Below are positions 17,428 to 26,150 of a stretch of DNA of 39,629 nt, piece after piece; the first letter of the stretch is position 1, and every line of letters begins with the position of its first letter. Made by a program: the position numbers and the translations under genes. A model generated the notes under the pieces. That model was not told the origin of the DNA, ran no database searches, and was given only the letters and a program-made list of their open reading frames with translations. Source of the stretch: Paracoccaceae bacterium (GTDB lineage: Bacteria; Pseudomonadota; Alphaproteobacteria; Rhodobacterales; Rhodobacteraceae); the NCBI GenBank assembly GCA_016778765.1, contig JADHOV010000026.1, forward strand, positions 1-39,629, in the 5' to 3' direction.

Positions 17428-17970
17428 GCTCGCAGACCTCACAACGCGCCACCATCGCGCGAAACTGGACCTCGCGTAAATGATCGCATAGACAGCTCGG
17501 AAATACGGCTCATTGGGCCCGAAGGTGAAAACGTAGGGGTGGTTACCCCCGCACGCGGCCAAGAACTTGCAGATCAAGTCGGTTTGGATTTGGTGGAAAT
17601 TTCCCCCAATGCCAACCCACCCGTGTGCAAAATCATGGATTTTGGTAAATATAAATACGAGCAGCAAAAACGCGAATCCGAAGCCCGTAGAAAACAAAAA
17701 ATTATCGAAATCAAGGAAATCAAATTTCGACCTGGAACAGATGTTCACGATTACGAAGTGAAAATGCGCAGCGTGTATAAATTTTTGGAAAACGGTGATA
17801 AGGTTAAGATCACCATGCGGTTCCGTGGACGTGAGATGGCGCATCAAAATCTGGGGCGTGAGCTTCTGGAACGGGTGGCGGATGATGTTAAAGAATTGGG
17901 CAAAGTAGAAAACATGCCAAAAATGGAAGGTCGGCAAATGACGATGATGATCGGTCCTGCCACAAAATAA
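17425..17970 (+). CDS. infC: translation initiation factor IF-3
   Basis: IF-3 binds the 30S subunit, keeps it apart from 50S, and checks the start codon and initiator tRNA. The 181-residue product from the ATA at 17425 has normal family length. The N-terminal domain includes [17 protein letters not shown] and [19 protein letters not shown]. The lysine-rich linker helix contains [17 protein letters not shown]. The C-terminal domain has [18 protein letters not shown] and [19 protein letters not shown] at 17272 would add 51 residues that look unlike IF-3 and is rejected. infC stands alone here, without rpmI-rplT, and ends at a strong terminator. Confidence 0.95.
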   Translation: MARRPHNAPPSRETGPRVNDRIDSSEIRLIGPEGENVGVVTPARGQELADQVGLDLVEISPNANPPVCKIMDFGKYKYEQQKRESEARRKQKIIEIKEIKFRPGTDVHDYEVKMRSVYKFLENGDKVKITMRFRGREMAHQNLGRELLERVADDVKELGKVENMPKMEGRQMTMMIGPATK

Positions 17971-17997
17971 TCGCTTACATACATTCAAATTTTTTTC

Positions 17998-18024
17998 AAA
18001 ACCGGGGCTGTGCCTCGGTTTTTT
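17998..18024 (+). terminator. intrinsic terminator between infC and the cox-type operon
   Basis: AAAACCGGGG (17998-18007) pairs with CCTCGGTTTT (18013-18022) in a ten-pair stem with one G-U and a five-base loop, then further T. It follows the infC stop by 27 bases. The A/T symmetry means it can also act on the opposite strand, where the molybdopterin-binding gene ends 40 bases away. Confidence 0.88.
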
Positions 18025-18063
18025 ATATTCAAAACCTTAAATGTCCGCGCAAGTTTGCGCGCG

Positions 18064-19062
18064 TTACCCCTCTGCACGCCGCCGAGGCTGGGGCCGGGTT
18101 GGAATTTCTTTCAACAAGCCCCCAATCGCCATTTCAGCAAAACTGCGGTCATCCAAAGTAACCCCGCAGGCAATCCGAGACAAAACCCAATCCGCCCCAT
18201 TTAGCGCCGGAGACCGAACGCAACCAGGAAATCCAATCACCGGCTTGCCAGCGAGCGCGCCCAAAAATAAAAGATTTCCTGGATCAACCGGCATTCCAAA
18301 TCGTTCAATGTTGCCCCCAGCTGCGCGCACGGCTTTCGGAGCGGTGTCATTGAGATCAGAGGTGGCAGAGCTGGTGAGCATCAATATAAGATCGCCCGAT
18401 GCATCTTTCAGCGCATTCGCCATCGCTCCGGTTTGATGAGGCGTCGTAACCACTTCCATTAGCGAAATATTTAAAGCGTCAAGCCGCTGCCTTATCGCTT
18501 CAACGCCCTTTTCGCCGGGTCCACCTTTCGAGACGCTCACAATCAAACTGGCAGAGCGCGCAACCGGCGGCAGTACTTTGATCGCCGCCTGTGCCAGCTT
18601 GCAGGCAGCTTGTAGCTTGTCACTGGGCACGCCATAGCTGATGATTTTTACCGTTCCCACCAAGTTTCCGGTCGAAACCTGCTGATATTGGGGCAAGGTC
18701 GCCAAAGAAATCATTGAATCGATTGAATTGAGGGCGATCAATTTTTCAACGTTTTGACTGACCACGCCTGCCGAGCTGGCAATTAGATTGACCCGTCCCG
18801 TGAAGGCCGCACCCAAACGCAAACCGGCCTGATCAGGATGAGGCACCAAGGCCTTTGCCAAAGCAACAGCCGCGGCATCTTCCGCAATATCACCCTTTTG
18901 CAATCGCGCCGCGCTGATATGCGTTATGCCGGCACGCGTTAATTCGTCAATATGATCTTTGTTCAGCCTCACGCCCTTGCGCAGCCGCTTGCCTAGCAGG
19001 CCAATAGAATGCGCAAGAATACAGCCTTCAGCGGCGCTAACAGGAAGCTCATCAAATACCAT
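18064..19062 (-). CDS. molybdopterin-binding protein of a cox/xdh maturation operon
   Basis: This 332-residue protein is related to MoeA/MoaB-type molybdopterin-binding domains. Residues 1-60 (VSAAEGCILAHSIGLLGKRL, LTRAGITHISAARL) resemble the MoeA-like front part. About residues 165-320 look like the cofactor-binding domain, with ILMLTSSATSDLNDTAPKAV and FGMPVDPGNLLFLG. In many bacteria this protein is fused to, or followed by, a MobA-like nucleotidyltransferase that makes molybdopterin cytosine dinucleotide. That domain is absent here, and the protein ends at a short basic tail. Its ATG overlaps the xdhC-like stop as TGATG. A role in making or holding Mo cofactor for a hydroxylase is likely. 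Confidence 0.82.
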   Translation of the reverse strand: MVFDELPVSAAEGCILAHSIGLLGKRLRKGVRLNKDHIDELTRAGITHISAARLQKGDIAEDAAAVALAKALVPHPDQAGLRLGAAFTGRVNLIASSAGVVSQNVEKLIALNSIDSMISLATLPQYQQVSTGNLVGTVKIISYGVPSDKLQAACKLAQAAIKVLPPVARSASLIVSVSKGGPGEKGVEAIRQRLDALNISLMEVVTTPHQTGAMANALKDASGDLILMLTSSATSDLNDTAPKAVRAAGGNIERFGMPVDPGNLLFLGALAGKPVIGFPGCVRSPALNGADWVLSRIACGVTLDDRSFAEMAIGGLLKEIPTRPQPRRRAEG

Positions 19063-20054
19063 CAGAGCAACCGAAGCGCGGATATAATCTGAGCTAAAAT
19101 CGACGCAGCAATCTCGGCGGGGGTAGCCGCCCCGATTGGCAGCCCCACGGGACCATGAATGCGATCAATTTGGGCCTGAGAAAACCCCAAGCTCAAAAAT
19201 CGTTCAACGCGCGCATGATGTGTGCGTGTTGAGCCCAGGGCCCCGATATAATAGGCTTTTGAGCCCAGTCCAACCTGTAGCGCTGGGTCGTCAAGCTTTG
19301 GATCATGGGTCAATAAGACCAAAGCGCTGCGCGCATCAAGCTGTAAATCACAAAGCGCCTGATCTGGCCAATCCTCAATAACTTGGTGATTGGGAAACCG
19401 CTCAATCGACCCAAAGCTTCCCCGTGGATCAATCAGATAAACATCAAACCCGGCCAGCTCGGCCATCGGCACAAGCGCCTGTGCGATATGAACAGCTCCA
19501 ACAATAATCAATCTTAACTTTGGGTTATGAACTGAAACGAATGTATTCCCGTCGGGTTCAAATCCTGAACGGTCCAGCCGAATCCGCTCCTCATAACCGT
19601 GTGCGTGCAAGGCATTCGCTCCCGTTTCACAATTCACAGAATAGACCATTGGCTGACGCGCGGCGCGCGCGGCCACCAACTCGGCAAGCAACGGCTCTGA
19701 CAAGACAGCGCCCACAGGCTCTAGCAACACTCGGATCGTACCGCCGCAGGCCAATCCCACCGCAAACGCATCCCCGTCGCTAATCCCATATTCTAAAACC
19801 TTGATCTCTCCAGCGTATAGCGCCTCTAAGGCCTCGAGCACAACGGCCCCTTCCACGCAGCCACCAGAAACCGAGCCCGCCATATCCCCCTGCCCGCTAA
19901 TCGCCATTTGGCCGCCGATCCGCCGCGGCGCCGAGCCCCAAGTTTGAACAACCGTGGCGAGCACAGCCCCGCGCCCCTCTTGATGCCAGGCTAAGGCTTG
20001 CTCGGGGATCGCTTCAATTTGCTTTGCGCTATTGATTTCGGTCAACTTACACAT
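19062..20054 (-). CDS. XdhC/CoxI-family maturation factor
   Basis: This 330-residue XdhC/CoxF/CoxI-type protein helps sulfurate and insert molybdenum cofactor into xanthine dehydrogenase-family hydroxylases. The N-terminal domain has the conserved GSAPRRIGGQMAI and SVSGGCVEGAV motifs, with the active cysteine in GGCVE. CGGTIRVLLEP follows. The C-terminal half is a Rossmann fold (LRLIIVGAVHIAQALVPMA, then LTHDPKLDD and YIGALGSTRTH). AGG directly abuts the ATG at 20054; a TTG three codons later, nine bases from that AGG, may be the true start. It sits 13 bases after coxE and overlaps the next gene by one base pair set (TGATG). Confidence 0.9.
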   Translation of the reverse strand: MCKLTEINSAKQIEAIPEQALAWHQEGRGAVLATVVQTWGSAPRRIGGQMAISGQGDMAGSVSGGCVEGAVVLEALEALYAGEIKVLEYGISDGDAFAVGLACGGTIRVLLEPVGAVLSEPLLAELVAARAARQPMVYSVNCETGANALHAHGYEERIRLDRSGFEPDGNTFVSVHNPKLRLIIVGAVHIAQALVPMAELAGFDVYLIDPRGSFGSIERFPNHQVIEDWPDQALCDLQLDARSALVLLTHDPKLDDPALQVGLGSKAYYIGALGSTRTHHARVERFLSLGFSQAQIDRIHGPVGLPIGAATPAEIAASILAQIISALRLL

Positions 20055-20067
20055 CCTATTTTCAGCT

Positions 20068-21327
20068 TCACGCCATCGTTTTTAATATTCGAGTCTTCGC
20101 GCCCACATCATCTGGCGTTGAAACAACCTCAGCCAATTCCATCAAGGAAGCAATAGAATGGCTGGTTCTAAGGCTATCAACATATGGCAAAATCGCGCGT
20201 ATACCAGCAGCCTTTGCGCTAAATTGATCCCACCGTAACAAGGGGTTTAACCATATTAAACGCCGCGCGGTTCGTTGCAGGCGTCGCATTTCTTCTCCGA
20301 GATCCGCGCTTACATCACGCTCTAAACCATCGGTAATCAGCAGTACAACCGCCCCTTGGCCCAAAACTCGCCGCCCCCAATCCCGATTAAAAGCTTGCAA
20401 ACAACTGGCAATGCGGGTTCCACCTTCCCAATCCTGCGCTTCAACACCCGCCGCTGCCAGTGCTGTATCCACATCAGATTTTTGCAAATGTCTTGAAATA
20501 TTCGTTAAGCGCGTTCCAAATGTAAACCCGTGGACATGCGCCCAACCGCCCTGCTTTTGATTGCTCACCGCGTGTAAGAAATGCAAAACCATTCGACTAT
20601 AACGACTCATGGATCCTGATATATCACAAAGAACAACCAAATTCGGCCAGCGGATACGTGGCTTTTGATAAGCGAGTTTGTGCAACTCGCCGCCTGAGCG
20701 TTGCGCCAAGCGCAAGCTGCCAGCCCTGTCTATCACGCTGCGCCTTGACGCGCGCTGCAAGCGCCGTGACAAAAGCGGACGTATAGGAAGCTCTAACCGC
20801 GCCAACATCGCCTTTGCCTCGGCAATTTCCTCAAGGTTCATTTGTTCAAAATCCATCGATTTCAATCGCTCTTCTGCAGAGGCTGTCAGCGCCCAATCCA
20901 GCTCAAGCATTGGCGCCTCGTCTTGCGACAGCGGCGTTTGGATTGGCGCTTGCGGTTGTTCGCCATCTAAAAGCGCTTCGGCAGCGCGCTTTTCAGCCGC
21001 AACCGAAGCAGTTTTCTCGGGTGCCGCGCCGATTGAGGGCAACATCAGCGCCATCATATGCTCAAGATATTGCGGATCGCGCCAAAACAAACGGAACGTT
21101 TGATCAAACACCGCGCGAGAATCCGGCCGAGACACAAAGCAGGCATGCAAGGTCCAATAAAAATCTTGCTTTTTGGTAAAGCCCGCAGCAGAGACAGCCT
21201 CAATAGCATCGATCACCCGCCCTGTTCCAATCGCCAGACCCGCGCGCCGTAAGGCTCGAGCAAAATGCATAATATTCTGCGCCAATTTGGGGTCATCGGG
21301 CAAGTGTAAAGGATGGTACCGCGCCAT
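20068..21327 (-). CDS. CoxE-like VWA domain protein
   Basis: This protein of about 419 residues has a C-terminal von Willebrand A domain with an intact metal site. DISGSMSRYS is the DxSxS motif, and the following GGTRIASCL supplies the threonine and LLITDGLER the acidic loop. The N-terminal half is helical, with an acidic Glu/Ala-rich stretch. In Oligotropha carboxidovorans, CoxE works with the AAA+ protein CoxD to finish the Cu-S-Mo active site of CO dehydrogenase. The start is uncertain: neither the ATG at 21327 nor a TTG at 21351 has a ribosome site, and the frame is open almost to the coxD stop. Confidence 0.88.
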   Translation of the reverse strand: MARYHPLHLPDDPKLAQNIMHFARALRRAGLAIGTGRVIDAIEAVSAAGFTKKQDFYWTLHACFVSRPDSRAVFDQTFRLFWRDPQYLEHMMALMLPSIGAAPEKTASVAAEKRAAEALLDGEQPQAPIQTPLSQDEAPMLELDWALTASAEERLKSMDFEQMNLEEIAEAKAMLARLELPIRPLLSRRLQRASRRSVIDRAGSLRLAQRSGGELHKLAYQKPRIRWPNLVVLCDISGSMSRYSRMVLHFLHAVSNQKQGGWAHVHGFTFGTRLTNISRHLQKSDVDTALAAAGVEAQDWEGGTRIASCLQAFNRDWGRRVLGQGAVVLLITDGLERDVSADLGEEMRRLQRTARRLIWLNPLLRWDQFSAKAAGIRAILPYVDSLRTSHSIASLMELAEVVSTPDDVGAKTRILKTMA

Positions 21328-21427
21328 TAGATCGCTATCGTTGAAACGCAATTGGAACGCGCGCTGCCATATATGGTCAGAAAACCATACCGGCAGTGCT
21401 GCGTGAAGATTAAGAAACGCGCCCGTA

Positions 21428-22327
21428 TCATGCAGGGTTTAAACTTCTGCGCGCATCATCCAAAATCCGCTTGGCTTCTGACCCTTGCAGCTTTGAAATA
21501 TCGTCTTGGTATTTTAAAATAGCACCCAGAGTATCTGCAATAACCTCCGGGCTCAAAGAGATACTATCCAGCGCCAATAAGCATTTGGCCCAGTCGATGG
21601 TTTCGGCGACGCCGGGCTTTTTAAACAAGTCCTCCTCCCGCAAGGCTTGAATAAAGGCCACAACTTCGCGGCTTAGATCTGCCGCAAGATCGGGAGCCTG
21701 CGCCTTTAATATCGCCAGTTCACGGTCAAAATCAGGATAATCTACCCAATGATACAGGCAGCGGCGCTTCAGCGCATCATGCACTTCACGGGTTCGGTTC
21801 GAGGTCACAATCACAATCGGCGGCTCAGGCGCTTTAATGCTGCCAAGCTCTGGAATGGTCACTTGGAAATCTGACAGAGCCTCAAGCAAAAATGCCTCAA
21901 AGGGCTCGTCAGTGCGGTCCAACTCATCAATCAACAAGATGGGGGGACCACGGTCATCGCCTTGCATGGCTTGTAACAGGGGGCGGGCGATCAAAAACTC
22001 TTCGGAAAACAATTCTTGCTTCAAGCCCCTTCGCTCAACGCCTCCGGTGGCTTCTGCAGTGCGAATGGCGATCATCTGCGCGGCAAAGTTCCATTCATAA
22101 ACGGCAGAAGAAGCGTCTAATCCTTCATAGCATTGCAACCGAATTAGGTTGCGCCCAAGACAGGCTGCAAGCGCTTTGGCGATTTCAGTTTTACCCACCC
22201 CAGCTTCGCCTTCTAAAAACAAGGGGCGGCCCAATTTCAACGATAAAAACACCACTGTCGCCAAAGCACGCCCGCAGACATACCCACCAGCGTTCAACCG
22301 CTCTTGAACTTGATCAATCGACTCCAC
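21428..22327 (-). CDS. CoxD/MoxR-type AAA+ ATPase
   Basis: This 299-residue MoxR-class AAA+ ATPase has Walker A GEAGVGKTE, Walker B ILLIDELDR and sensor-1 IVIVTSNRTREVHDALKRRC. It probably forms a ring that remodels a Mo-hydroxylase together with the CoxE-like VWA partner encoded next. I chose the GTG at 22327: AGGAAGGG lies eight bases upstream, and the protein then starts with an ESIDQVQERL helix. An ATG at 22423 has no ribosome site and adds an unlikely Cys/Pro-rich leader. It is the first gene of the operon, divergent from pyrC across a palindrome-rich gap. The substrate enzyme is not in the window. Confidence 0.9.
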   Translation of the reverse strand: MESIDQVQERLNAGGYVCGRALATVVFLSLKLGRPLFLEGEAGVGKTEIAKALAACLGRNLIRLQCYEGLDASSAVYEWNFAAQMIAIRTAEATGGVERRGLKQELFSEEFLIARPLLQAMQGDDRGPPILLIDELDRTDEPFEAFLLEALSDFQVTIPELGSIKAPEPPIVIVTSNRTREVHDALKRRCLYHWVDYPDFDRELAILKAQAPDLAADLSREVVAFIQALREEDLFKKPGVAETIDWAKCLLALDSISLSPEVIADTLGAILKYQDDISKLQGSEAKRILDDARRSLNPA

Positions 22328-22445
22328 CGTAAAAACCCTTCCTGCCCCAGAACCAATAGCTGCATCACTAAGCACGAAGGTCAAGCCCCAAGGCGAGAAA
22401 GCGCATCTTCGTAATTGCCCCATAAACGGGCATGCATAAAGAAAA

Positions 22446-22460
22446 CTGTTTTAAAAACAG
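22446..22460. promoter_or_regulatory. palindrome upstream of pyrC / coxD-like gene
   Basis: CTGTTTT-A-AAAACAG is a perfect 15-base palindrome. A further half-site CTGTTT occurs 10 bases later at 22471-22476. It lies between divergent units and may be an operator for either. No matching regulator is in the window. Confidence 0.42.
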
Positions 22461-22481
22461 ACCATAAAGGCTGTTTAAAAA

Positions 22482-22501
22482 ATCGGACTATGATATCCGA
22501 T
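22482..22501. promoter_or_regulatory. second inverted repeat upstream of pyrC
   Basis: ATCGGA (22482-22487) and TCCGAT (22496-22501) are perfect six-base arms with an eight-base spacer, 41 bases before the pyrC start. It may be an operator or a small leader-RNA hairpin. Confidence 0.38.
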
Positions 22502-22542
22502 GGCCCTAGAAACCCGCGCCGGATTTATGTTAGCAGATCGCT

Positions 22543-23586
22543 ATGCATAAAACCCTTTCCCTTCCACGCCCGGATGATTGGCACCTTCACCTGCGCGATG
22601 GCGCGATGATGGCGTCCGTTTTAGCCTCAAGCGCCGATCACTTTGACCGGGCCTTAATCATGCCCAATTTGGTGCCGCCAGTGGTCACAGGAGCAGAAGC
22701 TCAAGCCTATAAAACCCGAATAATGGCGCAGCTTCCCGAGAGATCGGATTTTTCGCCATTGATGACGCTTTATTTGACCGAAGCCACCGACCCCGAGGAT
22801 CTGGCAAAAGCCTTTCAATCCGGGCTGATCAGCGCGGTAAAACTGTACCCGGCGGGCGCGACAACCAATTCAGCATCGGGCGTCACTGATTTTAAAGCGG
22901 TTCAGCCCGCGTTGGAAAAAATGGCTGAAATCGGATGTCCGCTTTGCATTCACGGAGAGGTGACAGATCCAGCTGTTGATATTTTTGATCGTGAAATGGT
23001 GTTTATAGATCGCGTGCTGGATCCGCTTCGACGTCAAAATCCAAATCTTAAGGTGGTTATGGAACATATCACCACGCAGCAAGGGGTAGACTATGTGAAA
23101 TCTAGCGCCTCTGGTCTTGCCGCAACCATCACAACGCATCATCTGATGATCAACCGCAATCATATTCTGGCTGGCGGCATCAAACCCCATTATTATTGCC
23201 TGCCTGTCGCCAAACGCGAAGAACACCGTTTGGCGCTGCGCGCTGCGGCCACCAGCGGTGATAACCGGTTTTTCCTAGGCACGGATAGCGCGCCGCATAT
23301 TGATGCCGCAAAAGAAAGCGCCTGTGGATGCGCTGGATGTTTTACCGCCAGCGTTACAATGCCTTTGCTTGCGCATGTTTTCGAAGAAGAAAATGCGCTG
23401 GAGGCTTTGGCCAATTTCACCTCAACCAATGGGGCGATGTTTTACAATAAACCGATGACCGAAAAAACGCTTACGCTTCAAAAAAGATCCAAGCAGCTGC
23501 AGATAGAGCCGCAGCTGCAAACCCCCGACGGGCCAGTCACTTTGTTCGACCCTGGCGTTCCGATCTTTTGGCATGTAGTGGCGTAA
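22543..23586 (+). CDS. pyrC: dihydroorotase (PyrC)
   Basis: PyrC closes carbamoyl-aspartate to dihydroorotate in pyrimidine synthesis. The 347-residue product is the E. coli-like, single-domain type. Zinc ligands are H14 and H16 in [11 protein letters not shown]99 (carboxylated) in [14 protein letters not shown]136 in CIHGEV, H174 in MEHITT and D247 in FLGTDSAPH. All are present, so the enzyme should be active. It starts a pyrimidine pair with pyrE, 73 bases downstream. The start ATG has no strong Shine-Dalgarno sequence. Confidence 0.96.
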   Translation: MHKTLSLPRPDDWHLHLRDGAMMASVLASSADHFDRALIMPNLVPPVVTGAEAQAYKTRIMAQLPERSDFSPLMTLYLTEATDPEDLAKAFQSGLISAVKLYPAGATTNSASGVTDFKAVQPALEKMAEIGCPLCIHGEVTDPAVDIFDREMVFIDRVLDPLRRQNPNLKVVMEHITTQQGVDYVKSSASGLAATITTHHLMINRNHILAGGIKPHYYCLPVAKREEHRLALRAAATSGDNRFFLGTDSAPHIDAAKESACGCAGCFTASVTMPLLAHVFEEENALEALANFTSTNGAMFYNKPMTEKTLTLQKRSKQLQIEPQLQTPDGPVTLFDPGVPIFWHVVA

Positions 23587-23659
23587 ACCCGCTTTAGCGC
23601 ATTGCGCAAACAGCTTGAACTATCCATGCGTCAACACAAACTTAAGAAAGTGTTCAAAG

Positions 23660-24340
23660 ATGATCCCAAGTTCCTCGCCCGGCCCCGAAGAAATCGCCCG
23701 ATTAACAGCGCGCATGCTGCTTGAGGTGAAAGCGGTGCATTTCAACAGTGAAGATCCGTTTATTCTGGCCTCGGGCCTGCCAAGCCCAACTTATATTGAT
23801 TGTCGAAAACTAATCAGCTTTCCGCGCATTCGCAGCAGCCTGATGGATTTCCTAACCGTAACGGTAATGCGCAATGTCGGATATGAAGCTTTTGATTCGG
23901 TGGCCGGTGGCGAAACCGCCGGAATTCCATTTGCGGCCCTAATGGCCGAGCGGATGGCCCTTCCCATGACGTATATTCGCAAAAAACCAAAGGGCTATGG
24001 CAGAAATGCGCGCATCGAAGGGCTTATGAGCGAAGGGCAAAACGTTTTGTTGGTCGAAGATCTGACCACCGACGGGGGCAGCAAACTTAGCTTCGTTGAC
24101 GCTATTCGCGACACCGGCGCGGCCTGTGCCCATACGGCGGTAATATTTTATTATGGGATATTCCAAGAAACAGAAAAAACGCTGTCAGATCATGGTGTTG
24201 GCCTTCACTATCTGTGCACTTGGTGGGATGTATTGCGCGAAGCCAAGGCCCAATCTGCTTTTGATTCAAAGACATTACACGAAGTTGAACAGTTTCTCAC
24301 AAACCCACGCGCTTGGCAAAACGCCCGCAAATCCACCTGA
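23660..24340 (+). CDS. pyrE: orotate phosphoribosyltransferase
   Basis: PyrE joins orotate to PRPP, giving OMP, two steps after PyrC. The protein has 226 residues. The PRPP-binding motif is [14 protein letters not shown] at about residues 130-143. The flexible catalytic loop region is [17 protein letters not shown], and the substrate end carries [17 protein letters not shown] chose the ATG at 23660; an upstream TTG would add a Cys/Lys-rich leader unlike the family. A weak seven-pair hairpin (AGCGCCC/GGGCGTT) about 40 bases after the stop lacks a T run and is not called. Confidence 0.94.
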   Translation: MIPSSSPGPEEIARLTARMLLEVKAVHFNSEDPFILASGLPSPTYIDCRKLISFPRIRSSLMDFLTVTVMRNVGYEAFDSVAGGETAGIPFAALMAERMALPMTYIRKKPKGYGRNARIEGLMSEGQNVLLVEDLTTDGGSKLSFVDAIRDTGAACAHTAVIFYYGIFQETEKTLSDHGVGLHYLCTWWDVLREAKAQSAFDSKTLHEVEQFLTNPRAWQNARKST

Positions 24341-24433
24341 GCAGTCATAGAAAATATGTCAAAGATCAAAGGAAGCGCCCCTACATTTGGGCGTTATCCT
24401 AGGATATGACCGCAATATGTGCTAGTGTGCCAC

Positions 24434-24442
24434 TTATCCACA
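24434..24442 (+). promoter_or_regulatory. consensus DnaA box upstream of dnaB
   Basis: TTATCCACA at 24434-24442 is an exact match to the strong DnaA-box consensus. It lies 64 bases before the dnaB start and just upstream of a possible -10 (TATACA, 24447-24452). A role in DnaA control of dnaB is inferred. Confidence 0.5.
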
Positions 24443-24506
24443 GAAATATACAATTTGCCCCACGCCGCGCAATCAGGCAAATAAGAAGCTCAAAGAGAGC
24501 GATGTG

Positions 24507-25997
24507 ATGAATAAGATATCTGATATTAACAGCCAAGAGCCGGACCAAGAATCTCTGGATATTGCGCCCCATTCGATTGAGGCCGAGCAGCAGCTTCTGG
24601 GTGCGATTCTTACCAATAATGATATTTTCGATCGGATCGGCAGCATCGTAACACCCGAGCATTTTTACGATCCGGTACATGCACGGATATTCGAACTTGC
24701 CAGCGCACGTATCGCCAAAAATAATTTGGCCTCACCGGTTACGCTCGCAACGTTTTTACAAGATGATGAAGGTCTAAAAGAGCTGGGCGGCGCTGCATAT
24801 TTGGCGCGGCTTGCCGCCTCAGCAGTGGCTGGATTTGCTGCGCGCGATTACGCCCAAATGATCTATGATTTAGCCATTCGGCGCAATTTAATTCAATTAG
24901 GTCAAGATATTTGTGCACGCGCCACAACGATGGATGAAAGCCAAGAGCCCGCGGAGCAAATCGTCGTGGCCGAACAAGCGCTGTATAAGCTGGGTGAACA
25001 GGGCCAAGGCGAAAGCGGCTTTCAATCCTTTCTAAGAGCCGTCACCGCCGCCGTGGATGTGGCCAATAATGCCTATAAGCGCGAGGGTGGATTAGCTGGC
25101 ATCTCTACAGGATTGATTGATATGGATAAAAAGCTAGGCGGGCTTCATAAATCCGACTTGCTGATCCTGGCTGGCCGGCCGTCAATGGGTAAAACCTCGC
25201 TTGCCACGAATGTCGCCTTCAACATCGCCAAAGCCTATCAAAAAGGTCAATTGGCAGATGGCACTGAAGGAACGCTGAATGGTGGTGTTGTTGGCTTTTT
25301 CAGCTTGGAAATGAGCGCTGAGCAGCTGGCCGCCCGTATTTTATCCGAGGCCTCCGAAGTGCCCTCTGAGCAAATTCGACGCGGCGATATGACAGAGACC
25401 GAGTTTCGACGCTTTGTTGAAGCAGCAAAAACGCTGGAAAGCTGCCCTTTATTTATTGATGACACCCCAGCCCTGCCGATTTCGCAATTGGCCGCGCGCG
25501 CGCGCAGGTTGAAGCGGACGCATGGTTTGGATGTGCTTATCATAGATTATCTGCAACTGGTTCGACCTGCTTCGGCAAAAGACAGCCGCGTCAACGAAGT
25601 GTCTGAGATCACCCAAGGCCTTAAAGCTATCGCAAAAGAGTTGGACATCCCCGTAATCGCGCTGTCGCAGCTTTCGCGACAGGTGGAAAATCGCGATGAC
25701 AAGCGCCCCCAATTGGCGGATTTGCGTGAATCGGGGTCAATTGAACAGGATGCCGATGTGGTGATGTTCGTGTTTCGAGAGGAGTATTACAAAGAACGCG
25801 AAAAACCTAGCGATCACGATCTTGAAAAAATGGCTCTGTGGCAAGATGAAATGGAGCGGCTGCATGGGAAAGCGGAAATCGTTATCGGAAAGCAGCGGCA
25901 CGGCCCTATTGGAACCGTTGAGCTTAGCTTTGAAGGCAGATTTACCCGTTTTGGCAATTTGGTCAAACCTTGGCAGCAAGACAGCGAACGCCGATAG
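24507..25997 (+). CDS. dnaB: replicative DNA helicase DnaB
   Basis: DnaB is the hexameric 5'-3' helicase that unwinds DNA ahead of the replisome. The 496-residue protein has the N-terminal primase-interacting domain (APHSIEAEQQLLGAIL at about residues 20-35). The RecA-like domain holds Walker A AGRPSMGKTS at about 222-231, GVVGFFSLEMS, Walker B LDVLIIDYLQL, ALSQLSRQVE, and the DLRESGSIEQDAD arginine-finger region. KQRHGPIGTVEL follows. The GTG at 24504 directly precedes the ATG at 24507, and AGAG lies just upstream. No intein is present. After the stop, GCGGCGC and GCGCCGC arms with a long loop (26014-26050) might be a poor terminator. Confidence 0.97.
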   Translation: MNKISDINSQEPDQESLDIAPHSIEAEQQLLGAILTNNDIFDRIGSIVTPEHFYDPVHARIFELASARIAKNNLASPVTLATFLQDDEGLKELGGAAYLARLAASAVAGFAARDYAQMIYDLAIRRNLIQLGQDICARATTMDESQEPAEQIVVAEQALYKLGEQGQGESGFQSFLRAVTAAVDVANNAYKREGGLAGISTGLIDMDKKLGGLHKSDLLILAGRPSMGKTSLATNVAFNIAKAYQKGQLADGTEGTLNGGVVGFFSLEMSAEQLAARILSEASEVPSEQIRRGDMTETEFRRFVEAAKTLESCPLFIDDTPALPISQLAARARRLKRTHGLDVLIIDYLQLVRPASAKDSRVNEVSEITQGLKAIAKELDIPVIALSQLSRQVENRDDKRPQLADLRESGSIEQDADVVMFVFREEYYKEREKPSDHDLEKMALWQDEMERLHGKAEIVIGKQRHGPIGTVELSFEGRFTRFGNLVKPWQQDSERR

Positions 25998-26150
25998 CTA
26001 AAATACAAGCGATGCGGCGCTAAAAATGACCTTGCCGACCTCTGCGCCGCAGCGCTTTAAACCAGTGCTATTTTACGCACCCTGACCCATCAAGTTTCGC
26101 AGAAAGCGCTTTATGCTTGACGTTCTAGAAAGCTCGGTGAAGAAAAGCGT

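Noticed and set aside
22328-22423. Longer N-terminus for the CoxD-like ATPase from an ATG at 22423
   Set aside because: No ribosome site, and the extra 32 residues are unlike MoxR proteins; the GTG at 22327 has AGGAAGGG eight bases upstream.
24370-24396. Hairpin after pyrE as a terminator
   Set aside because: The stem is only seven pairs with a wobble and no T run follows, so termination is not supported.
26014-26050. GCGGCGC/GCGCCGC arms after dnaB as a terminator
   Set aside because: The loop is 23 bases and no proper T run follows; noted only inside the dnaB entry.
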